Part shown: positions 16,901 through 26,311 of the stretch, piece by piece
How positions within the stretch are numbered: the stretch's first letter is position 1
Layout: every line of letters begins with the position of its first letter
Assembly (NCBI RefSeq): GCF_000504205.1
Contig: NZ_AZAJ01000001.1
Coordinates: 2,516,879-2,580,878, forward strand
Length of the DNA: 64,000 bases
Direction of reading: 5' to 3'
Source of the DNA: Methanolobus tindarius DSM 2278
GTDB lineage: Archaea > Halobacteriota > Methanosarcinia > Methanosarcinales > Methanosarcinaceae
Position numbers and translations under genes: made by a program
The notes under the pieces: model-generated
What the model was told of the DNA's origin: nothing
The model's input: the letters and a program-made list of their open reading frames with translations, nothing else
Databases searched by the model: none

Positions 16901-18151
16901 TCATGATAGTTCATTCACTAGAGATATGGCTTTATTTATAACTTTATCCCTTGCTTCAAAATCAATTGAAATTACATCAGTGTAACTGATATTATGGACT
17001 ACTCCTTCGTCATAGATCCATGCTACAAGTGACATACCCTCTTCCGACATTGGTATCGTAATACTGATTCTTTTCCACTCAGGTAATTGGTTTCGTATCT
17101 GTTTTTTGAGCTTTTCAAATCCAAAACCTGTTTTTGCAGATACAGTTACAGAATTTGGGGCAAGATATGCAAGACCCGTCATCTTTTCCTGCAGTTCCTC
17201 CTCTGTTACAAGATCTACTTTATTGAAAACGGTGACAATAGCTACTTCCTGTAATTGGTCCCACATTGTTTCATGACATACAAGAAGCTTTTTACGTATA
17301 ATCTCAAACGGTTCTGATGAGTCTACTACAAGAAGCACGACATCGGCAAGGAATATCTCATCAAGTGTTGATCTGAAAGCGTCAACCATCCAGTGAGGAA
17401 GGTCTTCTATAAAACCAACAGTATCCGTGACAAGAATATCACGACCCTCTACTTTAAGCGATCTTGTTGTGGGTAGAAGAGTGGTGAATAACATATCCTT
17501 TGATTCGACAGTTTCGTCCACGAGTGCATTGAACAGAGTACTTTTTCCGGCGTTAGTATAACCTGCAAGTGCCGCAAGTGAGAATCCTTTTGAATGACGA
17601 TGTGCCCGCAAGGATTCGTTATCCTTCTGTATGGTCTCAAGCTCACTTCTGATACGTGTCATCCGGTTTTTGATATCCTGGGCATATGAGTCCTCATAAC
17701 CGCCAAGTCCCATAAAACCAGGTCTTTCGTCCTTTTTCAGAATGGATATTACTGCCCTTGCACGTGGGAGTTCATATTCCAGTCTTGCAAGTTCCACCTG
17801 TAATTTGGAACGATGTGTAGTTGCTCTTGTTGCGAAGATTTCCAGAATTAGTTGAAATTTGTCAATAGTTTCACAGCGGCATGTTTCAGAAATATTGTAG
17901 ATCTGCATGGTGCTGAGAGGGTTGTGGAATATTAGCTTATCTGGTTTCAGGTCAGAGACCATCAGTGCAAGTTCCTCAACCTTTCCTCTCCCAAGGTGAT
18001 ATTTGCGGTCGGGATGACGTGTCTGGCTTATTTCCAAAATGATTTCATAACCTGCTGCTCCGGCAAGTTCCCGAAGTTCATTCATTTGAAGGTCATTTTT
18101 TTCATCTTCAGACCTTGGTTCATTCCTCTTTACTAATATAGCACGCATCAT
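16901..18151 (-). CDS. hflX: GTPase HflX, ribosome-associated
   Basis: GTPase that binds the large ribosomal subunit and, in bacteria, splits stalled ribosomes. 416 residues from ATG 18151, preferred over ATG 18172 because AAGGT lies 7 bases upstream. The N-terminal HflX domain (RKYHLGRGKVEEL, IFHNPLSTMQ, TIDKFQLILEIFATRA) leads to a glycine-rich linker (RPGFMGLGGYED) and a long helix. The G domain has G1 GYTNAGKST (about 205), G2 LLPTTR, G3 DTVGFIEDLPHW and G4 FNKVD. The C-terminal domain is present. It follows the DUF2209 gene after 22 bases. Confidence 0.95.
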   Translation of the reverse strand: MMRAILVKRNEPRSEDEKNDLQMNELRELAGAAGYEIILEISQTRHPDRKYHLGRGKVEELALMVSDLKPDKLIFHNPLSTMQIYNISETCRCETIDKFQLILEIFATRATTHRSKLQVELARLEYELPRARAVISILKKDERPGFMGLGGYEDSYAQDIKNRMTRIRSELETIQKDNESLRAHRHSKGFSLAALAGYTNAGKSTLFNALVDETVESKDMLFTTLLPTTRSLKVEGRDILVTDTVGFIEDLPHWMVDAFRSTLDEIFLADVVLLVVDSSEPFEIIRKKLLVCHETMWDQLQEVAIVTVFNKVDLVTEEELQEKMTGLAYLAPNSVTVSAKTGFGFEKLKKQIRNQLPEWKRISITIPMSEEGMSLVAWIYDEGVVHNISYTDVISIDFEARDKVINKAISLVNELS

Positions 18152-18173
18152 AGGGGTACCTTGAATTGGCATT

Positions 18174-18566
18174 TCACTGAATATCCAGTTCTTTTAAAAG
18201 AAGCTTTCGTGAACTGAGTGATGCATGATGGGCAATCTCAATACATCTTCTCTCACTGAGTGATTCCTGATATTTGAAATCCCGGGTGAACATACTGTCG
18301 ATTAACCATTGGGGTTTATTATAAAAATCACCCGCTTCTGTAACAATGGTTCCACAGGATTTCAGTTCGGAAACAGTGGTTTCTACCATTTTTACAACAA
18401 ACTGGACATCAGGTGCGGATTTACTCCTGAAAGACCTCAGGTTTATCTGATTGACTTTTTCAATGTGGTCTGCAGTGACAGAAGCAGCAACTGCTGCACA
18501 TACCATGAGGTATTCATCATTTACCTTATGCCTGCCGGAAATATCCACCGCGATTATATCAAACAT
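18174..18566 (-). CDS. DUF2209-like archaeal protein
   Basis: 130 residues, soluble. It begins FDIIAVDISGRHKV, an RNase H/Piv-like first strand with an Asp, then CAAVAASVTADHIEKV and ends SLSERRCIEIAHHASLSSRKLLLKEL. It matches my recollection of the methanogen family DUF2209; the function is unknown. It lies 22 bases ahead of hflX on the same strand, so co-transcription is likely and a translation- or RNA-related role is possible. Confidence 0.65.
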   Translation of the reverse strand: MFDIIAVDISGRHKVNDEYLMVCAAVAASVTADHIEKVNQINLRSFRSKSAPDVQFVVKMVETTVSELKSCGTIVTEAGDFYNKPQWLIDSMFTRDFKYQESLSERRCIEIAHHASLSSRKLLLKELDIQ

Positions 18567-18653
18567 CTTCTAAAGCAAAGTAGGGTATCTTATATAAGTT
18601 TGAGCAGTTTTGGAGTTTATTCCTGTTCTCTTTATTCATTCATGAAACTGTAA

Positions 18654-19721
18654 TTACATCTTTATCCTGCCGATATCGATGTATTCAATAGCACCATTAA
18701 ATTCCACTGCATAGAGCATCTGTTTTCTGACGCTGTTTGCAAGCCTGATGGCTCTGGACATAACAGGGAGTAAGAATTCGTGGTTATGTGGTATGGCATG
18801 AATCAGGAAATTAGAGTGTGGAAGCTTGTCAGTAGAGTGCACTTCGCTGTAAACCCTGAAGTGTGTTCCGAACTTAAAACCGGTCTTCGGGACAAATCCT
18901 CTGCTTCGAAGGTCTACATAGGCACTGTACTTGCGTGTGAAATCAGGATCAATTGAGGCCGCAATTTCTGAGAATTCAGAAATGTCAGGAATTATTTCGT
19001 CATTACTGTTCTTTATCTCTATTATGCCTTTATCAAGCAGGTAGGCAGATTCCACAAGTGACAACTGAAGGCGTTCATTATCTAGTGGTTTGCCATAAAA
19101 GCCGTTCTCATAAAGAAGCCTGGATGTTCCCCCGTCCCAGACAAGTACACGGTCTTCGAGCATCGTAACAGATACTAGCTTCTCTAAAGGCAGAGTTTGT
19201 CCCATTTCTCCTTTAATATCCAGTCTTTTAACTTCGTAGTATGTGATGTCACTTTCCTCGTCAACGATGGCAAGAACCATTTGTTTGCGGACATTAAGTG
19301 CGGCGTTATACTGGGTAAGCAGGTCTTTCAGTAACATTGGCACACGTTCTGACCTGACGTAAACAAACATCTTTGCCTGTGTCTTGCCAGGGTGTCCGCC
19401 TCTAGGATAGACCCTGAAGTCAGTTACACTGGGTTGTACATAGTAGCCTCTTTCACGGAGGTCTTTGTAAACGATGTATTTCAATTCAAAGAATTGCTGT
19501 CTTCTTGATGCTTCTGTGAAAAACTCTTCAAATCCAAGGTTCTTTTCATCCTGACTTATCTCCAGTTTGTTCTTGTAAAGTAAATATGCGGCTTCAACGA
19601 GTGTGAGTTCAAGAACATCGCCCTTTGGACGACCATAGTACCCGGTGTTGTAAAGCTCATTGATGGCTTTTTTTCCGGCTTTTACCTTTTCTTTGACTAG
19701 TTTTCCGATCAAAAATTTCAC
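18654..19721 (-). CDS. endA: tRNA-splicing endonuclease EndA (two-domain homodimer type)
   Basis: Cuts introns out of pre-tRNA and other RNAs at bulge-helix-bulge motifs. 355 residues with two tandem copies of the endonuclease unit. The C-terminal copy has the catalytic triad: Tyr in FRVYSE, His in FLIHAIPHNHEF and Lys in SVRKQMLYAVE. The N-terminal copy keeps the fold (DFRVYPRGG, NVRKQMVLAIV) but has no matching His context and is structural, as in Archaeoglobus/Methanosarcina dimers. The TGYYGRPKG and NGFYGKPL segments mark the N-terminal part of each repeat. Transcribed as its own unit. Confidence 0.94.
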   Translation of the reverse strand: MKFLIGKLVKEKVKAGKKAINELYNTGYYGRPKGDVLELTLVEAAYLLYKNKLEISQDEKNLGFEEFFTEASRRQQFFELKYIVYKDLRERGYYVQPSVTDFRVYPRGGHPGKTQAKMFVYVRSERVPMLLKDLLTQYNAALNVRKQMVLAIVDEESDITYYEVKRLDIKGEMGQTLPLEKLVSVTMLEDRVLVWDGGTSRLLYENGFYGKPLDNERLQLSLVESAYLLDKGIIEIKNSNDEIIPDISEFSEIAASIDPDFTRKYSAYVDLRSRGFVPKTGFKFGTHFRVYSEVHSTDKLPHSNFLIHAIPHNHEFLLPVMSRAIRLANSVRKQMLYAVEFNGAIEYIDIGRIKM

Positions 19722-19886
19722 CTGAAATAAATAAGAATGTATTTACAAATGTATAGGGATTCAAATATTGTACTATATATTTAACAGTGGTGGACTGGGC
19801 TATCTGCAGTTCCAGGGAATTTAAGTGCAAATATAATAATGGCAGGTTAAAAAAAGATTGGAGAAGAAAAACTGAAACTTTCAGTT

Positions 19887-22800
19887 TTAGTCCTTCCTCA
19901 CGCGAGTAATGCAACAGACAGCAAGCAAAAATGCGGCTATTAAAGTAATGCTTTCAAAGCCAGGTGTGCTCTGTGATGCAGTTTCAGTCATTTCCTCTTC
20001 AACATTATTGTTGTTTTCAATTGAATTAGTTGACATTTTTGCGTCGTCAGAGTTAGAATTCAGGTTTTCTTCCTTAGAATCGCCAACTATTGCAAACGGA
20101 GAAAATCCTGATGTTTTTGCTTCAAAGTGAAGATACTCATCATCTTCACCTGTCATTTCCGTATCAAGTTCTTCCCATTCTCCATCTGAATAGTGCAACA
20201 GCCTGATAGAATCTTCATCTATGTCGTTGTCTTCAAGCCACTGCCTGCTTACTTTAAACCCTATAATGCAGTCTTTGATATTGTCTGAATCTGAGAATCC
20301 TGATTTTCCAACCCATATGTTGAGGTTGCGGTACACTGTTCCTTCAGGCTCCTTGTCCACGAGGGCAGATGTGTCATGCAAACATTCAATGGTTGCAGAT
20401 ATCTTACCCCAGTTGCGGGAAGCTGTGAACTGGATGAATTCTACTTCATTGTTCTCATTCTCAAAGTCGTAGTTTGTGACTGAATCTTTGGTTATGAATT
20501 CTGATTTAACGTCCTTGAATGCGATGTTTTCGTAAAGTTCGCCAGAGGTTCCACCGCCTCCTCCTCCGCCACCGCCGCCGGAGCTCGAGGTTGTTGTGAT
20601 TGAAGGGGAAGCTGCATTAACCAGAAGATTTGTTGAAACTTCTTCGGACCAGTCACCATTGTCGTCTTTGGCTTTGAAGTATATCGTGTGATTACCTATA
20701 GAGAGCTCAGAACTTGTGAAACTGGAGTTGGTGCTTAATTGGCCATCGATGTTGGAACGCCAGTTGTAGGCGACTATGGAACCATCTTGATCGGTTCCAT
20801 TTCCATAGAAGCTTACGTCTGAGTTGAATGTTGTAATATTTGTTGATAGAAGTAATGATGAGACAGATGGTAAATAATTGCTTAGTGCTCCGGTTGGCTT
20901 ATATTCTCTATAAGGATAGAACAGTAGTGAATCACTGTCTGATATTCTAAGGTTGATCCCTTCAGCAAGTTCAATCTCATACCCCTTTCCTATAGAAATA
21001 CTTCTGAAATTAAACATATGAATATTATCTTCAGCGATAGAATCGACTACAAATTCCCCAAATCTGTATCCTATATTTATTGCAAGATAGCTTTCAGAAT
21101 CTACTATCCAGAGACCATTCAGGACTATATAACTGTCTGTTTGTTCGGTAACTATTTCTTTGATATTTGTGCGGACAACAATGACATTTTCCTGAGAACC
21201 TATATCTTCCTTAAATTCCAGAGTAAACTCTCCAGCAAAAGAATCTATATTTTCACTGAATAGTAGTTCTCTGTTCTTTAATATGCTTATAACTGCAGTA
21301 TTATTGTTTTCAATCTCATTTACGATTAATTCATAACCTTCTGGAAGTTCAAGCGGTGAACCTATTTTCAAAGTATATTGTGAATCAGAATCAATTACCA
21401 GTTTTGCTAATTCATCCGGTCTACTGTCTTTAAGGGATACGTATTCTTCTCCGAAAATACCTACCATAGGATATTTTTCATTATTATGGATGTTGTTTTC
21501 AGGAGTGAAATTTCCAGCATACTCTTTTTGAATGAGTGTGGAGTAATAAGTGATTCCTTCTTCTTCGATAGAGCTATTTGAAATATAGTTGATATTGATT
21601 TGTTCTGTTCCGATATTTTCTTCAAAGTCATATACAAAGCCTGCAAAGTCCTTGAAATTCCAGGACAATCCATTATTCCATATAATTGGTCCTGTAGCTA
21701 CTGTACCTCTAAGTTCATATTCCTCAGTAGGATAAATATCCTTTTTAAGATAGAAATTGTGATCACTTGAATTTGAAAGTTTTATTGATAAATCCAGTGC
21801 AATGGTTGTGTCTTCTCCTTTTTTCAGAATGATGGCATCATGGTTATTGGACATCTTTATTCTGTTATTGTCCAAGAGATCGACATCTAGTTCGCTGAAG
21901 CGGTCTCCGTGATCAATTTCAAGCAGGTTATCTTCATTACTGTCTATCAACCACATTCCTTGTGTAACTGCAAGAGCATCGACTTGCCCCATGAATACAT
22001 CACTTACAAGTAGTCTGTAGATAAGTACATTAGATTCGTTTCCAAGATCAGAATAATACTCCCATATTGCTAATCCATCACTTACATCTATTACTTCATC
22101 TTCAACGAACTCTCCGTTTCGGGATAGCTCCAACAAGACCTTATTTTCTTCAACTTTAATTTGTTTTGCTGTAAGAGCATAGCCATTTGCAAGTTCAAGA
22201 GAAGAATTTGTTCTTAATGTGTATTTATTATCAGTGTCAACCAGTAATTTTGCAAACTTGCAAGTTTTACTATTTTCTATTTCAGTAATTGGAACATAAG
22301 GATCACCCAGAATTCCTATTACTTGATATGTTTCATTTAATCCATATTTGCTATTTCCATAATCTGATTTGTACATGACCTGCTGAATAGAAGTGGAATA
22401 ATTTAGCCCATATTTTCCAACCTTTAAGTCTCCGTTTTCTGCAGCGGTAATATTTTTTATAATAATCGATTCAGTTGAAGTGTTTCTGTCAAGGTCATAA
22501 TAAAAACCTGCAAAATTGGAAGCATTGATTTCTAGGAAAGTATTGTTATCATTAAGTGCAAATATATCATTTTTGTCATATACAGGGCTTCTGACTTCGA
22601 TATTTCCTGTATGGGTAATATCAACTGAAGTTGTTGGTTTTATAATTCCCCAGTCCCAGTTTATAACATCTGTTCCATTTTCGTTTGATACAAAGGCAGT
22701 AATGTCATAATCACCTGATGCATAAGTATCTGAATAATAGGATGCATCTGTTACTGAGTAATTGATCTGTTGATAATCTCCATCTAAATACCATACCACA

Positions 22801-25800
22801 TCAGAAGGACAATCCAGGCTTATATTAATTGTAGGATTCTCATTTTGGTAACTTCTTATTCTGGTTTCATAAGAATCAATATTTGCTGGTGTATTTTCGG
22901 GTATTGTCTTTTCAATCACCGGATAGTAATAAAGTGTACTGTTATCTGCAACTTCCAATTTCAAACAATTGTAAATATCAAATCTCTCTCCTGATAACAG
23001 ATTGATATAATTCGAATTTGAGAAAGTGATAGAATTCTCTGAAATATCAGCTACTTCTAGTAGACCCTCTTCATCTGAAATTTCAAAGTCCAGTATATCG
23101 TCAAAGTCCAGAATCCAAATACCATCAATTATAAATTGTTTCGAAACCGGTCCCTCTATTTTTTTAATATGCAATTTCATAACTCTGACATCGTCTACAC
23201 CTGCAATGTCATATTCCCATTTCCATATAGCATCTTGAGATACCGGGTCAAAAACTATGGTGTTATCAATGGATGTTCCACCATATATCCAGTTTCCTTT
23301 TTGGAAATAAATGTGAAACTCGTCTTCTTCTTCATCATAGGAATAACGAATACTGTAATCATCCTTAAAATCAATATTACCACTTCCGGTCACAATATAT
23401 TCTTTATCTGTATCAAGAAGCAGTTTTCCAAGTTTTGCCGGATTTCCCTGTTCTAAAGGTATGTACTTCTCTCCGAGTATACCTACAACTTCATATTGCT
23501 CTCCGTCAGAATTTAATTCATCACATGAGAAATAACTTTTCTGGATAGTTGTTCTATATGTGAGGTTTCCTGGGTCTATTATTCGTTCAGTACTCGTCAA
23601 AGGTTGTGTTACTTCAAGTGTTTCAGAAGATATGGCATTGTCAATATCATAGAATAGACCAGCAAAATTCAAATAATCCCATGATTCCGGTCCTGTTGCA
23701 ATAGCACCTGGGATGTCATGTTGAGTTGATTGGTCGTATGTTTTAATCAGACAGAAACGTAATGAATCTGAATCAGCAACTTTAAAGTTAAGGTCATTGG
23801 CAACATTTATAGTACTATCTTTTTCAAGAACAATATTATTCGAATTGTTCATTCTGATTGAATCATTATCCACCAGTTGGACTTCCATTTCATTGAAAGT
23901 AGATCCCTCTTCTACATTTATGGGATTTTCAAAATCAATTAACCATATACCTTCTACATCAACAAATTCGTCTACCTCTCCCATGAATACATCAGTAACA
24001 AGTAATCTAAAAACAATGACATTATCCTCATCACCAACATCCTGATAATACTCCCATGTAACAGGACCTCTTGAAAGATCAATAACTTCATCTTCTATAA
24101 ACTCTCCATTTTGGGATAGTTCCATCCAGACTTTATTTCCTTCAACATCGATTTGTTTTGCTGTAAGTTCATACCCTTCCGGGAGTTCTAAGGAAAAACT
24201 TGTTCTAATCAGATGTTTATCATCGCTATCTAAAAGCAATTTAACAATTTCATCTGGACTTTCATCTGATAGGGATACATATCTGTCACCAAAGAACCCT
24301 ATTGATGGATAGGTGGTAGGATATGTAGATCCATACACCTCTTCGTTATCAAAGTCTGCTTTGTAAGGTACCTGAAGTATTTCAGTTTTGTAATTGAGTC
24401 TTCCTTCTTCGAGAGTCCTGCCATCTGCTGATTGGTTAGTATTTGTGGTATTGTAAATCCTTAATGATTCACTGCCTTTATTAGTATCCAGATCGTAGTT
24501 GAAGGCTTTGAAATTAGAAGAATTTATTTCGATTGCAGAAGATCCGTTTTCAATGTTAATGGCATTTTCTTTAAAAATAGAGTAGAGGTTACTTCCATTA
24601 TAAACCTGACTTCTGATATATGCATCATTATCATTTTCCACGATCAATAGGCTTGTAACTTCTGCTGACCATTCATCTTCGTTGTCTTTTACTTTGAGAT
24701 GAATGGTGTGATTTCCAGGTGACAATTTATTAGTGTTGAAGTAAGCATTGTCACTCAATATTCCATCAATGCTTGATTCCCATTTATATTCCAGAATATA
24801 ACCGTCGTGATCAATACCTATTCCTGCAAAGTGAACAGTCTCCCCGGCCTTTACGTATCCAGGTGATACTGAGAAAATTGAAGCTTCAGGAATTAGATTT
24901 TGGTAGGAATAAAGAGGTAAGAAATCTACATTGTTTTCATTAATTGTATAGGTCTCATCGCAAATTCCATCTTCATCTGTATCAAGATGCGTTTGGCAAA
25001 AATCCGTTCCTGATGGATTGGTCCAACAATTCCCTCCAAGATATGGTCCGCCAACAATATTTTCTCCTGCTGTTTTATCGATATTCCATGTATTAGATGA
25101 ATTTGAATATTGTTTCAGGTTTAAATCGTTGTTGAAATAATTGTTATATATTGTATTTCCGGAAGAATTGTAGCCAACGTACATTCCTTCCATATAACTG
25201 TTCTCTATAGTATTTCCAGCTATCAGGTTTTCTTTATTGTTATATCTCAAAAACAATCCAATTCCGCTTGCTACTGCCAGATTAGGGGTGACATAGGAGC
25301 TAGAGGCAGAGCTCAATACTAAATCTGTGCTGTTTTTACCATCATTTTCGTTTGGGTAGATTACTATCTCTTTTGTAACAAGTTCAAACTCATCAGGACT
25401 ATCAATATTTGAGGAATCAACACTCAATGAGTTTACACTTGTTGATGAAACTTCATAAGAATAAGTGTGAATTATAGAGTTATTAATCAGTGAATTGTTG
25501 TGAGATGACTCATGGAAATATATCCCGTATACTTTATCGCCCTGTAAATGGTTTTCAATAACAGTATTGTTGCAGGATTTTACAAGATCAAATCCTATAA
25601 GGTCATTAAATGAATATGTTGATTTTATTTCATTACTATTACTTTCAAAGAGGCATAATCCAATATAATCGTTAGATTCCAGGGTATTATTGATGATTTC
25701 ATTATTATCTGAATTGTTAAGGTAAATTCCATATTTGTTTGACTTAACAACGTTATTCTCTATCAGACAACTCGATGACTCATAAAGAAATACTGCTTTA

Positions 25801-26147
25801 GAAAAGTCTGCACCAGTTACAGTAAAACCTTTCAGTACAACATCATTTGAATTGATACATATTGTATAACTTTGATTATCAATTGGCCTTATCGTTACAG
25901 TGTCTGGATTTTGAGATTCTGATATAATAGAAATAGATTTTTCAATTATCAGATTCTCCATATACGTTCCTGATTTGACAACGATAGAATCCCCAGAATC
26001 TGAATTGTCAATAGCATCCTGAATAGAAGTATAATCTCCATCTCCTGACAAATCCACTGTAATAGTTTCAGCCATCGCATTTCCTGCAAGCACAAAGGAA
26101 ATACATATATACATAACCAACAACGTTTTAAAATAATGGTGCCTCAT
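19887..26147 (-). CDS. Giant S-layer/PKD/beta-helix surface protein with PGF-CTERM anchor
   Basis: 2086 residues, secreted. Order: signal peptide (1-27); right-handed beta-helix of NosD/CASH type (about 30-400, TSIQDAIDNSDSGDSIVVKSG then NNT/N-rich rungs); PKD-like domain (about 415-505); two S-layer duplication domains in tandem (about 510-1110); a beta linker; a second S-layer pair (about 1200-1790); a PKD-like domain (about 1800-1845); a ten-glycine linker near 1855; a PGF-pre-PGF domain (about 1870-2010); an acidic Asn/Ser linker; and C-terminal TPGFESITLIAAF with basic RVRKD, the archaeosortase signal. Many NxS/T sequons are present. It is probably an S-layer-associated adhesin or sheath component; the beta-helix may bind polysaccharide. 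It is a single-gene unit. Confidence 0.9.
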   Translation of the reverse strand: MRHHYFKTLLVMYICISFVLAGNAMAETITVDLSGDGDYTSIQDAIDNSDSGDSIVVKSGTYMENLIIEKSISIISESQNPDTVTIRPIDNQSYTICINSNDVVLKGFTVTGADFSKAVFLYESSSCLIENNVVKSNKYGIYLNNSDNNEIINNTLESNDYIGLCLFESNSNEIKSTYSFNDLIGFDLVKSCNNTVIENHLQGDKVYGIYFHESSHNNSLINNSIIHTYSYEVSSTSVNSLSVDSSNIDSPDEFELVTKEIVIYPNENDGKNSTDLVLSSASSSYVTPNLAVASGIGLFLRYNNKENLIAGNTIENSYMEGMYVGYNSSGNTIYNNYFNNDLNLKQYSNSSNTWNIDKTAGENIVGGPYLGGNCWTNPSGTDFCQTHLDTDEDGICDETYTINENNVDFLPLYSYQNLIPEASIFSVSPGYVKAGETVHFAGIGIDHDGYILEYKWESSIDGILSDNAYFNTNKLSPGNHTIHLKVKDNEDEWSAEVTSLLIVENDNDAYIRSQVYNGSNLYSIFKENAINIENGSSAIEINSSNFKAFNYDLDTNKGSESLRIYNTTNTNQSADGRTLEEGRLNYKTEILQVPYKADFDNEEVYGSTYPTTYPSIGFFGDRYVSLSDESPDEIVKLLLDSDDKHLIRTSFSLELPEGYELTAKQIDVEGNKVWMELSQNGEFIEDEVIDLSRGPVTWEYYQDVGDEDNVIVFRLLVTDVFMGEVDEFVDVEGIWLIDFENPINVEEGSTFNEMEVQLVDNDSIRMNNSNNIVLEKDSTINVANDLNFKVADSDSLRFCLIKTYDQSTQHDIPGAIATGPESWDYLNFAGLFYDIDNAISSETLEVTQPLTSTERIIDPGNLTYRTTIQKSYFSCDELNSDGEQYEVVGILGEKYIPLEQGNPAKLGKLLLDTDKEYIVTGSGNIDFKDDYSIRYSYDEEEDEFHIYFQKGNWIYGGTSIDNTIVFDPVSQDAIWKWEYDIAGVDDVRVMKLHIKKIEGPVSKQFIIDGIWILDFDDILDFEISDEEGLLEVADISENSITFSNSNYINLLSGERFDIYNCLKLEVADNSTLYYYPVIEKTIPENTPANIDSYETRIRSYQNENPTINISLDCPSDVVWYLDGDYQQINYSVTDASYYSDTYASGDYDITAFVSNENGTDVINWDWGIIKPTTSVDITHTGNIEVRSPVYDKNDIFALNDNNTFLEINASNFAGFYYDLDRNTSTESIIIKNITAAENGDLKVGKYGLNYSTSIQQVMYKSDYGNSKYGLNETYQVIGILGDPYVPITEIENSKTCKFAKLLVDTDNKYTLRTNSSLELANGYALTAKQIKVEENKVLLELSRNGEFVEDEVIDVSDGLAIWEYYSDLGNESNVLIYRLLVSDVFMGQVDALAVTQGMWLIDSNEDNLLEIDHGDRFSELDVDLLDNNRIKMSNNHDAIILKKGEDTTIALDLSIKLSNSSDHNFYLKKDIYPTEEYELRGTVATGPIIWNNGLSWNFKDFAGFVYDFEENIGTEQININYISNSSIEEEGITYYSTLIQKEYAGNFTPENNIHNNEKYPMVGIFGEEYVSLKDSRPDELAKLVIDSDSQYTLKIGSPLELPEGYELIVNEIENNNTAVISILKNRELLFSENIDSFAGEFTLEFKEDIGSQENVIVVRTNIKEIVTEQTDSYIVLNGLWIVDSESYLAINIGYRFGEFVVDSIAEDNIHMFNFRSISIGKGYEIELAEGINLRISDSDSLLFYPYREYKPTGALSNYLPSVSSLLLSTNITTFNSDVSFYGNGTDQDGSIVAYNWRSNIDGQLSTNSSFTSSELSIGNHTIYFKAKDDNGDWSEEVSTNLLVNAASPSITTTSSSGGGGGGGGGGTSGELYENIAFKDVKSEFITKDSVTNYDFENENNEVEFIQFTASRNWGKISATIECLHDTSALVDKEPEGTVYRNLNIWVGKSGFSDSDNIKDCIIGFKVSRQWLEDNDIDEDSIRLLHYSDGEWEELDTEMTGEDDEYLHFEAKTSGFSPFAIVGDSKEENLNSNSDDAKMSTNSIENNNNVEEEMTETASQSTPGFESITLIAAFLLAVCCITRVRKD

Positions 26148-26311
26148 ATCAATAACCCATTTACTCTTAATATATTATTGGTATATAAGTGTAATTAATT
26201 TAGCATGTCTTATAAAAGGTTAGTTTATATCAAGTAGATAAAAAGAAAAATAATAAATCCTGCCCTATCCTGCAGGACACAAATAGTTCAGGCGGAGATG
26301 GTTAATTAAAT

